A DNA stretch of 37,176 bases from contig JAJQGU010000029.1 of NCBI GenBank assembly GCA_021200315.1, positions 1-37,176 of the forward strand, given 5' to 3'. Positions 25,373 to 32,685 of the stretch are shown in pieces. Source of the DNA: Akkermansiaceae bacterium. Lineage in GTDB: Bacteria; Verrucomicrobiota; Verrucomicrobiia; Verrucomicrobiales; Akkermansiaceae. The translations under genes were made by a program, and so were the position numbers. The notes beneath the pieces were generated by a model, which saw only the letters and a program-made list of their open reading frames with translations, was not told where the DNA came from and searched no databases. Each line of letters begins with the position of its first letter. Position 1 is the first letter of the stretch.

Positions 25373-25831
25373 ATGTTGACACTTCATAATCTCCAGCCCA
25401 ACCCAGGTGCCAGGCATCGCCGCAAGCGCCTTGGCAACGGAGAGAGCTCCGGCTTGGGCAAGACCTGCGGCAAGGGAAACAAGGGGCAGAAGGCTCGTTC
25501 AGGCGGCTCCGTCCGCCCCGGCTTTGAGGGCGGCCAGATGCCCCTGCACCGCCGCCTTCCGAAGAAGGGCTTCAGCAACGCCCGTTTCCAGAGCAAAATC
25601 GCCGTGATCAATGTAACCCAGCTCGAGGCGTTTTTTGACGCCGGCGCGGCGATTTCAGAAGAGGCGCTGCGCTCCCGCGGTCTCGTGAAGGGCTCGTGCG
25701 ACGCTGTGAAGCTTCTCGGCCATGGTGCCGTAACCAAAAATTTCACCGTGACCGTCGATTTTGCCAGCGCGTCCGCACGCCGGAAAATCGAAGCTGCGGG
25801 CGGCTCGCTCACCATTTTGAGCGAGGCCTGA
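25373..25831 (+). CDS. rplO: 50S ribosomal protein L15
   Basis: 152 aa. LHNLQPNPGARHRRKRLGNG and the Gly-rich LGKTCGKGNKGQKARSGGSV, PGFEGGQMPLHRRLPKKGFSN, then SRGLVKGSCDAVKLLGHGAV and a final AGGSLTILSEA. Family length is normal. Its 3' end overlaps a small hairpin (25804-25825), and a 147-bp gap, the largest in the cluster, separates it from secY. Confidence 0.97.
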   Translation: MLTLHNLQPNPGARHRRKRLGNGESSGLGKTCGKGNKGQKARSGGSVRPGFEGGQMPLHRRLPKKGFSNARFQSKIAVINVTQLEAFFDAGAAISEEALRSRGLVKGSCDAVKLLGHGAVTKNFTVTVDFASASARRKIEAAGGSLTILSEA

Positions 25832-25869
25832 TTTTTTGGGCGGAAGGGCGGCGCAGCGCCGCTCTTCCG
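25804..25869 (+). terminator. Two hairpins between rplO and secY, possible attenuator
   Basis: The first stem is perfect (CTCGCTCA 25804-25811 with TGAGCGAG 25818-25825), and a T6 run lies six bases further (25832-25837), too far for an ideal intrinsic terminator. The second is a near-perfect inverted repeat (25841-25854 with 25856-25869, one G-T pair) with essentially no loop and no T-tract. Together they could lower read-through from r-protein genes into secY; this is inference. Confidence 0.4.
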
Positions 25870-25978
25870 TTCCATCAGGCATGGCGCGGGCAGCCAATTC
25901 CGGGGCGTGAGCGCCCCGCCGGATGTTCCCGCTCCCCTCTGCGCTGCACGCTCCTTTTCCATTATACGATCGGATATT

Positions 25979-27457
25979 ATGATTTCTGCGTTTGCGAATT
26001 CGATGAAGGTGCCGGAACTGCGGCAGCGCATCCTCTTCACCTTGGCGATGATTGTCATTGTGCGCCTGGGTGTGTATCTGCCTTTGCCCGGTGTGGATGT
26101 CGAGAGGCTTGCGGACTGGCTGGGCAGGCAAAGCCAGGATGGCTCGGGGCCATTGGGCGGCCTCGGCACTCTGTTGACCATTTTTTCGGGCGGCGGTCTT
26201 GAACAGTGCGGCATTTTTGCACTGGGCATCATGCCCTACATTTCCGCTTCCATTATGACTCAGCTGATGGGCGCCGTGATCCCCCAGTGGGCCAAAATGA
26301 TCCGGGAAGAGGGCGGCCGTCAGAAGATGACGAAGTACACCCGGATGATCGCCATTGCCATTGCCGTCATTCAGGGCTACCTGCTTACCTCGTCTCTGCG
26401 CAATCCGGAGTCGATCGGCCTCATGGGCCTTTCGGACATTGTCATGTATCCCGGCTGGTTCTTTACGGTCACGACGGTGTTCATCATCGTGACGGGCACC
26501 ATGCTCCTGATGTGGATCGGCGACCAGATCACCGAGCGGGGGGTGGGCAATGGCGTTTCGCTGATCATCGCGGTGAACATTATTCACTCGCTTCCAGGAG
26601 CCTTCAATGTGGCGTGGCAGAAATGCGTGATGAACGATGGCGGGGAGATCAACCCGACCGGCGCTCTCGGGCTCGTGGCTCTCATTCTTTTTCTGATTAT
26701 CGTGGTGGCGCTGGTGGTTACTGTCACGCAGGCGCAGCGCCGCATTCCGGTGCAGTATGCGAAACGCGTTATCGGTTCGAAGATGACGCAGGGCGGCACG
26801 CAGTACCTCCCTCTCAAGCTCAACTATTCGGGCGTTATGCCCGTCATTTTTGCCACGGCTATCCTTTCTCTGCCGCAGCTGCTGGCCCGCCAGCTGCTCT
26901 CGCCCGACGGCTGGGGCATACGCATGGTGGAAGCCTGCCTGAGCGTGAATGAGGTGTGGTATTACCTCATTTCGGCTTTCATGATCTTCTTCTTCTCCTA
27001 CTTCTGGGTGGCCACGATGTTCCAGCCCTCGCAAATTGCCGAGGATCTGAAGCGCACCGGCGGCTACATCCCCGGCGTGCGCCCCGGCCCGGCCACCGCG
27101 CTGTTTTTGGATCAGACAATGCAGCGCCTGACTTTTGCGGGCTCGCTTTTCCTGACGCTGATTTACTTTCTGCCCTCGATGCTTCATGTATTCGCTCATG
27201 TGGATTATATGGTCACGCATTTCTTCGGCGGCACCAGCCTGCTGATTCTCGTCGGCGTGCTGCTCGATATGATGAAGCAGGTCGAGACCACGCTGCTGCA
27301 GAAGAATTACGACGGCTTTCTGAAGAAGGGCAAAATCCGCGGCAAATACTCCCATCTCCAGGGCACGGGCGAAGCCGCCTCTGCTTCTGCGGTCACGGTG
27401 ATTTGGATCATCATTGCGGTGGGTGTGCTCGCCGCTCTCATCATTTTCGCCAGATGA
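25979..27457 (+). CDS. secY: Protein translocase subunit SecY
   Basis: 492 aa from the ATG at 25979, longer than E. coli SecY (443). Ten-helix channel. N-terminal FANSMKVPELRQRILFTLAMIVIVRLGVYLPLPGVD, then GLEQCGIFALGIMPYISASIMTQLMGAVIPQW (plug and helix 2 region), TERGVGNGVSLIIAVNI, the cytosolic loop with AQRRIPVQYAKRVIGSKMTQGGTQYLPLKLNYSGVMPVIFA, YFWVATMFQPSQIAEDLKRTGGYIPGVRPG, and a C-terminal helix after QKNYDGFLKKGKIRGKYS. An upstream in-frame start at 25907 would add 24 residues unlike SecY and lies in the hairpin-bearing spacer, so it is rejected. Confidence 0.97.
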   Translation: MISAFANSMKVPELRQRILFTLAMIVIVRLGVYLPLPGVDVERLADWLGRQSQDGSGPLGGLGTLLTIFSGGGLEQCGIFALGIMPYISASIMTQLMGAVIPQWAKMIREEGGRQKMTKYTRMIAIAIAVIQGYLLTSSLRNPESIGLMGLSDIVMYPGWFFTVTTVFIIVTGTMLLMWIGDQITERGVGNGVSLIIAVNIIHSLPGAFNVAWQKCVMNDGGEINPTGALGLVALILFLIIVVALVVTVTQAQRRIPVQYAKRVIGSKMTQGGTQYLPLKLNYSGVMPVIFATAILSLPQLLARQLLSPDGWGIRMVEACLSVNEVWYYLISAFMIFFFSYFWVATMFQPSQIAEDLKRTGGYIPGVRPGPATALFLDQTMQRLTFAGSLFLTLIYFLPSMLHVFAHVDYMVTHFFGGTSLLILVGVLLDMMKQVETTLLQKNYDGFLKKGKIRGKYSHLQGTGEAASASAVTVIWIIIAVGVLAALIIFAR

Positions 27458-27480
27458 GACTTTTATGAAATGACACGGGC

Positions 27481-28137
27481 ATGAAGACGTTGAAGCGATT
27501 TGTTCTGGTGGGCGCGCCTGCTTCAGGCAAGGGCACGCAGGCACGTTTTCTCGCGGAGAAATATCAATTGGAGACACTCAGCACGGGCGCTCTCCTGCGG
27601 CACGAGATAGAGACGGGCACGGAGCTGGGAAGGGCAGCCGCGGCCTATATCGCGAAGGCGATGCTGGTGCCCGATGAGGTCGTCAATGAGATTGTCCGCA
27701 ATTGGGTGTCCGCGCATGCCGCCGCCGCTTGGCTGCTGGACGGCTACCCCCGCACTCTGGCGCAGGCCGAGGCGCTGGAAAGCAATCTGGCCGAGCTGGG
27801 GCTCCCGCTCGATGTGGTGGTATGGCTGGACGTCTCCCATGGATTGATCCAAGCCCGCATGCTTCGCCGGCGCGAATGCGCTTCGTGCGGCTGCATTACC
27901 CGTAATGGAGAGGATACCTGCCCGAATTGCGGCGGAGCCATGTATATCCGTTCGGATGACAACCTCGAGGCGTTCGCCCGCCGCTGGAAGGATTATGAAC
28001 GCCTCACCGAACCGGTGGCCAGATATTTCCACGCCAAAGGGCAGGCTGTCCGCATTCCAGTGGTGGAGGAGAAAGAGCCGGAGGAGGTTTTCCTCCTCAC
28101 GAGGCACGCTCTTGAGCAATTCGCGGAAAACGACTGA
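27481..28137 (+). CDS. adk: Adenylate kinase, zinc-lid type
   Basis: 218 aa. It balances AMP + ATP with 2 ADP. P-loop GAPASGKGTQ at 11-20 (the usual PG is PA here), STGALLRHEI, LDGYPRTLAQAEALE at 86-100, and a LID with a four-cysteine zinc site (Cys133, 136, 147, 150) as in many Gram-positive and thermophile enzymes. RRWKDYERLTEPVARYF follows. Placed after secY as in the usual spc order; 24 bp after the secY stop. Confidence 0.96.
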   Translation: MKTLKRFVLVGAPASGKGTQARFLAEKYQLETLSTGALLRHEIETGTELGRAAAAYIAKAMLVPDEVVNEIVRNWVSAHAAAAWLLDGYPRTLAQAEALESNLAELGLPLDVVVWLDVSHGLIQARMLRRRECASCGCITRNGEDTCPNCGGAMYIRSDDNLEAFARRWKDYERLTEPVARYFHAKGQAVRIPVVEEKEPEEVFLLTRHALEQFAEND

Positions 28138-28148
28138 TTGTCCGAGCC

Positions 28149-28949
28149 ATGGCAGAGCATATACCCGTTCGCGGCCCCAGGGAGGTTGATAAATTGCGCC
28201 GGGCCGGCGCCGCCGCCGCCCGCATTTTGATGGATCTCATGCCCGCAGTCCGTCCCGGCATGACGACGGGCGAACTCGACGAACTGGCCGGCGAACTCTT
28301 CAAGCGCGAGAAATGCGGGAACGCCTTTCTCGGCTATGCCGGCTATCCTGGCAATGTCTGCATTTCCGTAAATGAAGAGGTCATTCACGGCATCGGCGGG
28401 CCGCGGGTGATCCGGGATGGGGATGTAGTCAGTCTGGACGTGGGGACGATCGTGGAAGGGTGGTACGGCGACAATGCGATGACCGTGCCGGTGGGCAATG
28501 TGTCTGCGGAGGTGAAAAAGCTGCTTGCCGTCACGGAAGAGGCGCTTTTCCGGGCTGTCGGCGAGGCTAGGCAGGGCAATCTGCTCGAAGACGTATGCGG
28601 TGCCGTAGAGGATTTTGTGCGTCCCTATGGTTATGGGATCGTGCGCGACTACGTGGGTCACGGGGTGGGCCGCCATCTGCACGAAGACCCCCAAGTTCCG
28701 AATTACCGCTCGCGCCATCTTTCCCGGCTGCGGCTTAAGCGCGGCATGATTCTGGCCATCGAGCCCATGGTCAATTTGGGCTCTTTTCGGGTGAAGGTGC
28801 TCGATGACGAATGGACGGTGGTGACGGAGGACAGGTTGCCGTCGGCTCATTTTGAGCATACGGTGTCCGTTTCATCCCATGGGGGCGATATTCTCACGGA
28901 GCGTCCGCGCATTGCCACGCCCGAGCTTCTTGGGATTGAGCCTCTGTGA
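28149..28949 (+). CDS. map: Methionine aminopeptidase, type I
   Basis: 266 aa. It removes initiator Met from nascent proteins. All five metal ligands are present: Asp97 (VSLDVGT), Asp108 (YGDNAMT), His171 (GHGVGR), Glu205 (AIEPMV) and Glu236 (FEHT), plus His80 in EEVIHGIG. The fold start REVDKLRRAGAAAARIL and the segment NAFLGYAGYPGNVCISVNEEV are typical. Starts 11 bp after adk. IF-1, L36 and the S13-S11-RpoA group that often follow are absent from the next 8 kb. Confidence 0.96.
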   Translation: MAEHIPVRGPREVDKLRRAGAAAARILMDLMPAVRPGMTTGELDELAGELFKREKCGNAFLGYAGYPGNVCISVNEEVIHGIGGPRVIRDGDVVSLDVGTIVEGWYGDNAMTVPVGNVSAEVKKLLAVTEEALFRAVGEARQGNLLEDVCGAVEDFVRPYGYGIVRDYVGHGVGRHLHEDPQVPNYRSRHLSRLRLKRGMILAIEPMVNLGSFRVKVLDDEWTVVTEDRLPSAHFEHTVSVSSHGGDILTERPRIATPELLGIEPL

Positions 28950-29246
28950 GCCCTTCTTGCCGGGGCGCATGTGTTCCGGAGGCTTCGCAGGAGGCCGTTT
29001 TTCTGCGGGCTGCGGCTTTGCGGGAGCTTCCCGGACTCGGGGGCTTCTCTTCTCCTGCGGCTCGCAGTCCTGCGGGATGAAGAGGCGCGTTTTCTGCGGA
29101 GCAGGGAAGCGGTTTCCCCGAAGGCGCGGGGAGTTTCCCGCTTCCTGTGACTCGGACAGTGAATTCCGATGCCTTTCTTGAAGAGCAAGGGATGAAGCGG
29201 GCGCCGTTGAGGCGGGGAGATGAAGCGCACAGAGGGCGGTTCGTGT
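28950..29246. other. Intergenic region between convergent map and glycan operon
   Basis: No credible gene. The stretch 28990-29100 repeats variants of CTGCGG and CTGCGGGA in a loosely periodic, purine/pyrimidine-biased way, and a compound inverted repeat lies at 29105-29145. Neither infA nor rpmJ is encoded here. An open minus-strand frame (28847-29230) is Arg/Ser-rich, overlaps map and looks like chance. Confidence 0.6.
29105..29145. repeat. Compound inverted repeat between convergent transcription units
   Basis: Outer arms GGAAGCGG (29105-29112) and CCGCTTCC (29138-29145), inner arms TCCCCG (29115-29120) and CGGGGA (29127-29132), with loop AAGGCG. No T-tract on either side. It may stabilise 3' ends or help Rho-dependent ends from both strands. 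Confidence 0.6.
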
Positions 29247-29737
29247 CTACTGCCGCTGCGGTGAGGGGAGCGCGTCTTGGAGAATCCTGAGCAGGTTGTG
29301 CTCGAATTGCTGCGTGGTGTGCCTCTCCAGAAAGCGGGCGAGCCCCGCCCGCCCCATGGTGCGCGCCGCCTCCGGCGCGTCCATCAGCCGCCGCATGGCG
29401 CGGGCCAGGGCTCCTGCGTCCCCGGTCGGGACGAGGAGTCCGGTCACCCCTTCGTCCACCATGTCGGGGATCGCGCCGACAGGCGTGGAAATGACAGGCA
29501 GCGCATGCTGCATGGCTTCCAGAATGACCAAAGGGAAGCAGTCGTCGAAAGTGGGGAGCAGGAAGGCGTTAGCCTTGGTGAAGAGAGCTTCCTTGTCCTC
29601 TCCGAACCGGCGGCCGTGATAGATGACGCATGTCTCTAACCCGCAGTCGACGATTTCTTTCCGGATGCGCTCTGCAGAGAGTTCCGCCGTGGCGGCGCCG
29701 ACGAGGTGGCAGCGGAAATCTTCCTGAGTTTTCGGCT

Positions 29738-29774
29738 CCCGCAGCAGACGGCAGGAGTCCAGCAGTACAAGAAC
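29738..29774. repeat. 37-bp direct repeat, copy 1
   Basis: Identical over 37 bp to 29808-29844, offset by 70 bp. It lies inside the broken glycosyltransferase. The 33 bp between the copies are unique. The repeat encodes VLVLLDSCRLLR in both copies, in different overall frames. Confidence 0.95.
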
Positions 29775-29807
29775 CTGTGAAGGCCATCGAAACATAAACC
29801 GGGTGCA

Positions 29808-29844
29808 CCCGCAGCAGACGGCAGGAGTCCAGCAGTACAAGAAC
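29808..29844. repeat. 37-bp direct repeat, copy 2
   Basis: Second copy of the repeat at 29738-29774. Recombination or slippage between the two copies would delete 70 bp and fuse the second and third reading frames of the glycosyltransferase without any scar. Confidence 0.95.
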
Positions 29845-30419
29845 ACCCTTGGAAGCGTTCAGGTTGGCGATGGTGAGAAATTGGAACATGGCTTCAGATC
29901 CCGTTGGGGCAGATTTGTACTTGATCGCGGCTCACGACTTCCGCGATGTCCTCATACAGCCGCCAGGAGAGCAGGATGACCGTCGTGCGGCGATAGGTCA
30001 GCGGCAGAAGCCAGCGGTAGGGCAGTCGGTGGACGCACTCCTGCATCCCCTTGTTGTGTTGGTGCAGGATGATTTTGCAGCCAAACAACTTGCAGAGCAG
30101 CACGAAGGGCGCGTCCTTCAGAAAGCCGACGCCGTGGCAGGTGATAGCCAGATAGCAGATGTCCGGGCGGCGGAAAAGCAGCCGCCCCAGCACGCGCATA
30201 TACGCGCCCAGAAAGCGCAGGCATTTCTTCACCAGCAGCGCCGGCGAGAAATGGTCGATCTCCCCGCTGCCGCGCGAGGTGGACAGGTTGACATAGGCGC
30301 AGTCGAACGCGCTGTTGATGAGTGCGCTCCGCTCGATCTGCCTGCACACCATGCTGGAGCCATGCACCGGCGGCGGCAGAGGCACGATGAAGAGGATGCG
30401 GGGCTTCCCTCCGCTTCTG

Positions 30420-31730
30420 TCAGCCGATGCGTTCATAGATGAAGCCGGCGTCTTCCACCTCCTCGCGGTCGTACATGTTGCGCCCGTCGATGATCAGGCG
30501 GCCCTTCATCGTCTTGCGGAGCACGGGCCAGCTGGGCATGTGGAATTGCTTCCACTCCGTGACTATTACCAGAGCGTCCGCGTCGATCAGCGCCTCATAC
30601 ATGTCCCGGCAAAGCTCTATGGCGTCGTCGCCCAAGCGGCGGCGGGCCTCGGCCAGAGCTACAGGGTCGAAGGCGCTGATGCGGCAGCCCGCGCCGAGCA
30701 GCTCCTCGATGAGAGTCAGCGAAGGCGCTTCGCGCATGTCATCCGTGCCGGGTTTGAAGGCCAGCCCCCACAGAGCTGCCTTCTTCCCCCGCAGTTCCGG
30801 AAGGTGTCTCTTCAGTTTGGCGAAAAGCACGTGTTTCTGCCGTTCGTTCACCTGCTCCACAGCCTCCAGCACACTCATGGCGTAGCCGTGACTATGACCT
30901 GTGCTGATGAGAGCCTTCACGTCCTTGGGGAAGCAGGAGCCGCCGTATCCGCAGCCGGGGTAGAGGAATTTCTTGCCGATGCGGAGATCGCTGCCCAGCC
31001 CCTTGCGCACGGCATCCACATTCGCCCCCACCAGCTCGCAGAGGTTGGCGATGTCGTTCATGAATGAGATCCGCGTGGCCAGCATGCTGTTGGCGGCGTA
31101 CTTGATCATCTCCGCGCTCGGAATGTCGCAGAACTGCATGCGGTCGCCCGTGAGCATGAATGGGCGGTAGAGGCTGCGCATCAGACGCATGGATTGCTCG
31201 TCGTCCACGCCCACGACAACGCGGTCCGGCTTCATGAAGTCCGCGATCGCCGTGCCCTCCTTCAGAAACTCGGGATTGCTCGCCACGCTGAAACGAATGG
31301 TTTCGCCGCGTGCGTCGAGTTCCTCCTGCACGGCTTCGCGCACCTTGGCTGCCGTGCCCACCGGCACCGTACTCTTGGTCACCAGCAGAGTGTACTTCCT
31401 GATGTGGCGGCCGAATGTGCGGGCGACGTCCAGCACGTACTGCAGATCGGCGGAGCCGTCCTCGTCCGGCGGCGTGCCTACGGCGGAAAACACAATGTCC
31501 GCGCCGTCGAGGCACTCCGGCAGAGAGGTGCTGAAGACCAGGCGTTTCCTCGCCGCGTTGCTCAGCACCATTTCTTGAAGTCCCGGCTCGTAGATGGGCA
31601 TGATTCCCTCTTTCAATCGTGCGATCTTTTCTTCGTTCACATCCACGCATGTCACCGTATTGCCCATTTCCGCAAAACAGGTGCCCGTTACCAGACCGAC
31701 GTAGCCGGTGCCTACCATGATGATGTTCAT
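30420..31730 (-). CDS. UDP-glucose 6-dehydrogenase
   Basis: 436 aa. It makes UDP-glucuronate from UDP-glucose with two NAD. Rossmann start IIMVGTGYVGLVTGTCFAEMG (GTGYVG at 7-12), then GTPPDEDGSADLQYV, TKSTVPVGT, ASNPEFLKEGTAI, the middle-domain AEMIKYAANSMLATRISFMN, the catalytic Cys266 in PGCGYGGSCFPKD, and a C-terminal domain with GLAFKPGTDDMREAP and DGRNMYD. Members of this family include Ugd and TuaD. In this operon it presumably supplies UDP-glucuronate, so the glycan probably contains a uronic acid or a sugar derived from it. It starts 7 bp after the upstream gene. Confidence 0.95.
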   Translation of the reverse strand: MNIIMVGTGYVGLVTGTCFAEMGNTVTCVDVNEEKIARLKEGIMPIYEPGLQEMVLSNAARKRLVFSTSLPECLDGADIVFSAVGTPPDEDGSADLQYVLDVARTFGRHIRKYTLLVTKSTVPVGTAAKVREAVQEELDARGETIRFSVASNPEFLKEGTAIADFMKPDRVVVGVDDEQSMRLMRSLYRPFMLTGDRMQFCDIPSAEMIKYAANSMLATRISFMNDIANLCELVGANVDAVRKGLGSDLRIGKKFLYPGCGYGGSCFPKDVKALISTGHSHGYAMSVLEAVEQVNERQKHVLFAKLKRHLPELRGKKAALWGLAFKPGTDDMREAPSLTLIEELLGAGCRISAFDPVALAEARRRLGDDAIELCRDMYEALIDADALVIVTEWKQFHMPSWPVLRKTMKGRLIIDGRNMYDREEVEDAGFIYERIG

Positions 31731-31737
31731 ATTCTAG

Positions 31738-32685
31738 TCAGTTGTTGATTATTTTCTTGAAGATCTTCTGCGCGTGCCTGTATCCCAACCCGTGCAGGCG
31801 GAGGAAGTACCCGGCCTTGCTGATCAGGGAGAGGTCCTGATGGCGCTTGAACGCCGTCAGAAGCCGCGCATCCGGTTCCAGCTCTTCGACCATCTCGACT
31901 TTTTCGCCGCTCAGTCTCACCTGGTGGCGGGCGTCGTGCCACCCGGCGTGGCTGGCGTTGGCGCCGAAGCCCTGGTTGACGACTTTGGAGCGCACCGGGT
32001 AGACCGTATACATGCCGCGCCGGAATTGAGCATAACACCAGCGGATGGCCCAGGAGTTGATGCGCCCGCGCTGTTGCAGCGCCAGCAGGCGGCTCATGTC
32101 GTTTCCGCCCTCGTCGAAGCGGCGGAGTGCCTCCCCGTCCCTGCGGAAGTCGGCGTAGTCCTTTACCTCCCAGTCGATGCAGTTCCAGCGGTCGAGCCAC
32201 GTCCCCCAGCCCCAGGACGAGGCCCGCGGCGTCAAATAAACGCCGTGAGGATATTCGGACGGTATGGGAATGTCCGGTCCGTAGCCGGAGATGGACCAGA
32301 TGCGTTTGTCTCCGGCGTAGGCGGCCAGCGCCTGATCCATGTACTCCAGAAAGTCCGGTGAGAGCAGCAGATCGTCTTCCAGCACGATGGCCTGCCCGTG
32401 CGCCTCCAGCACGCGCGTCACGCCTCGAATGATGGAGGCCGCCAGTCCCCGGTTGAGCTCCGCCTCGTCCAGATGAATGGCGCGGAAGCCGTACGCGCGG
32501 CGGATACATCTCCGCACTTCTGCGACTTCGGCTTCCGTCTCCGGCGTTTTCGCGGCGTCGGAGAAGATGTAGAGCTCCCGTTCCCCGCTGGTGCGGCATG
32601 CCTGCAGGGAGGCCAGCGCCTGGCGGGTTTCCGCCGGGCGGTTGTAGACAAAGAGGCAGACGGGAGTGGGCGTGTTATTTTTCAT
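31738..32685 (-). CDS. Glycosyltransferase, GT2/GT-A-like
   Basis: 315 aa. N-terminal PTPVCLFVYNRPAETRQALASL is typical of a transferase group common in capsule and O-antigen loci. A metal-binding acidic motif EDD lies at 103-105 in AIVLEDDLLLSPDFLEYMDQAL. Also seen are GYGPDIPIPSEYP, the aromatic TPRASSWGWGTWLDRWN segment and NSWAIRWCYAQFRRG. No membrane segment. Donor unknown. Its ATG overlaps the stop of the preceding gene by 4 bp (ATGA), pointing to translational coupling. Confidence 0.85.
   Translation of the reverse strand: MKNNTPTPVCLFVYNRPAETRQALASLQACRTSGERELYIFSDAAKTPETEAEVAEVRRCIRRAYGFRAIHLDEAELNRGLAASIIRGVTRVLEAHGQAIVLEDDLLLSPDFLEYMDQALAAYAGDKRIWSISGYGPDIPIPSEYPHGVYLTPRASSWGWGTWLDRWNCIDWEVKDYADFRRDGEALRRFDEGGNDMSRLLALQQRGRINSWAIRWCYAQFRRGMYTVYPVRSKVVNQGFGANASHAGWHDARHQVRLSGEKVEMVEELEPDARLLTAFKRHQDLSLISKAGYFLRLHGLGYRHAQKIFKKIINN

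Larger units (their letters stand above)
29247..30436 (-). pseudogene. Broken glycosyltransferase family 4 gene
   Basis: Three reading frames together make one GT4 protein. Frame one (30436-29894) gives the N-terminal half: RILFIVPLPPPVHGSSMVCR, then CYLAITCHGVGFL, KIILHQHNKGMQE, and it stops right after QICPNGI. The second frame starts at 29889 with FQFLTIANLNASKGVLVLLD, the usual start of the donor-binding half. After LLDSCRLLR a 70-bp duplication moves the reading frame. The third frame carries EPKTQEDFRCHLVG, ALFTKANAFLLPTFDDCFPLVILEAMQHALPVIS and the C-terminal helix down to 29247. Only about four residues separate NGI from FQFLT, where intact relatives usually have more, so a small deletion probably caused the first break. 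The N-terminal ORF overlaps the end of ugd by 17 bp, so it was or is part of the glycan operon. Confidence 0.85.

Noticed and set aside
25655..27577. Long open minus-strand frame (640 codons) opposite secY
   Set aside because: It is His/Arg-rich with no recognisable motif and exactly mirrors SecY; secY has every family signature.
28847..29230. 127-codon minus-strand frame after map
   Set aside because: It overlaps the 3' end of map, is almost entirely Arg/Ser/Pro, and crosses a compound inverted repeat.
29569..29900. Programmed ribosomal frameshifting joining the glycosyltransferase frames
   Set aside because: Two separate frame changes would be needed, no slippery heptamer or stimulatory structure is evident, and the second change is fully explained by a 70-bp duplication.
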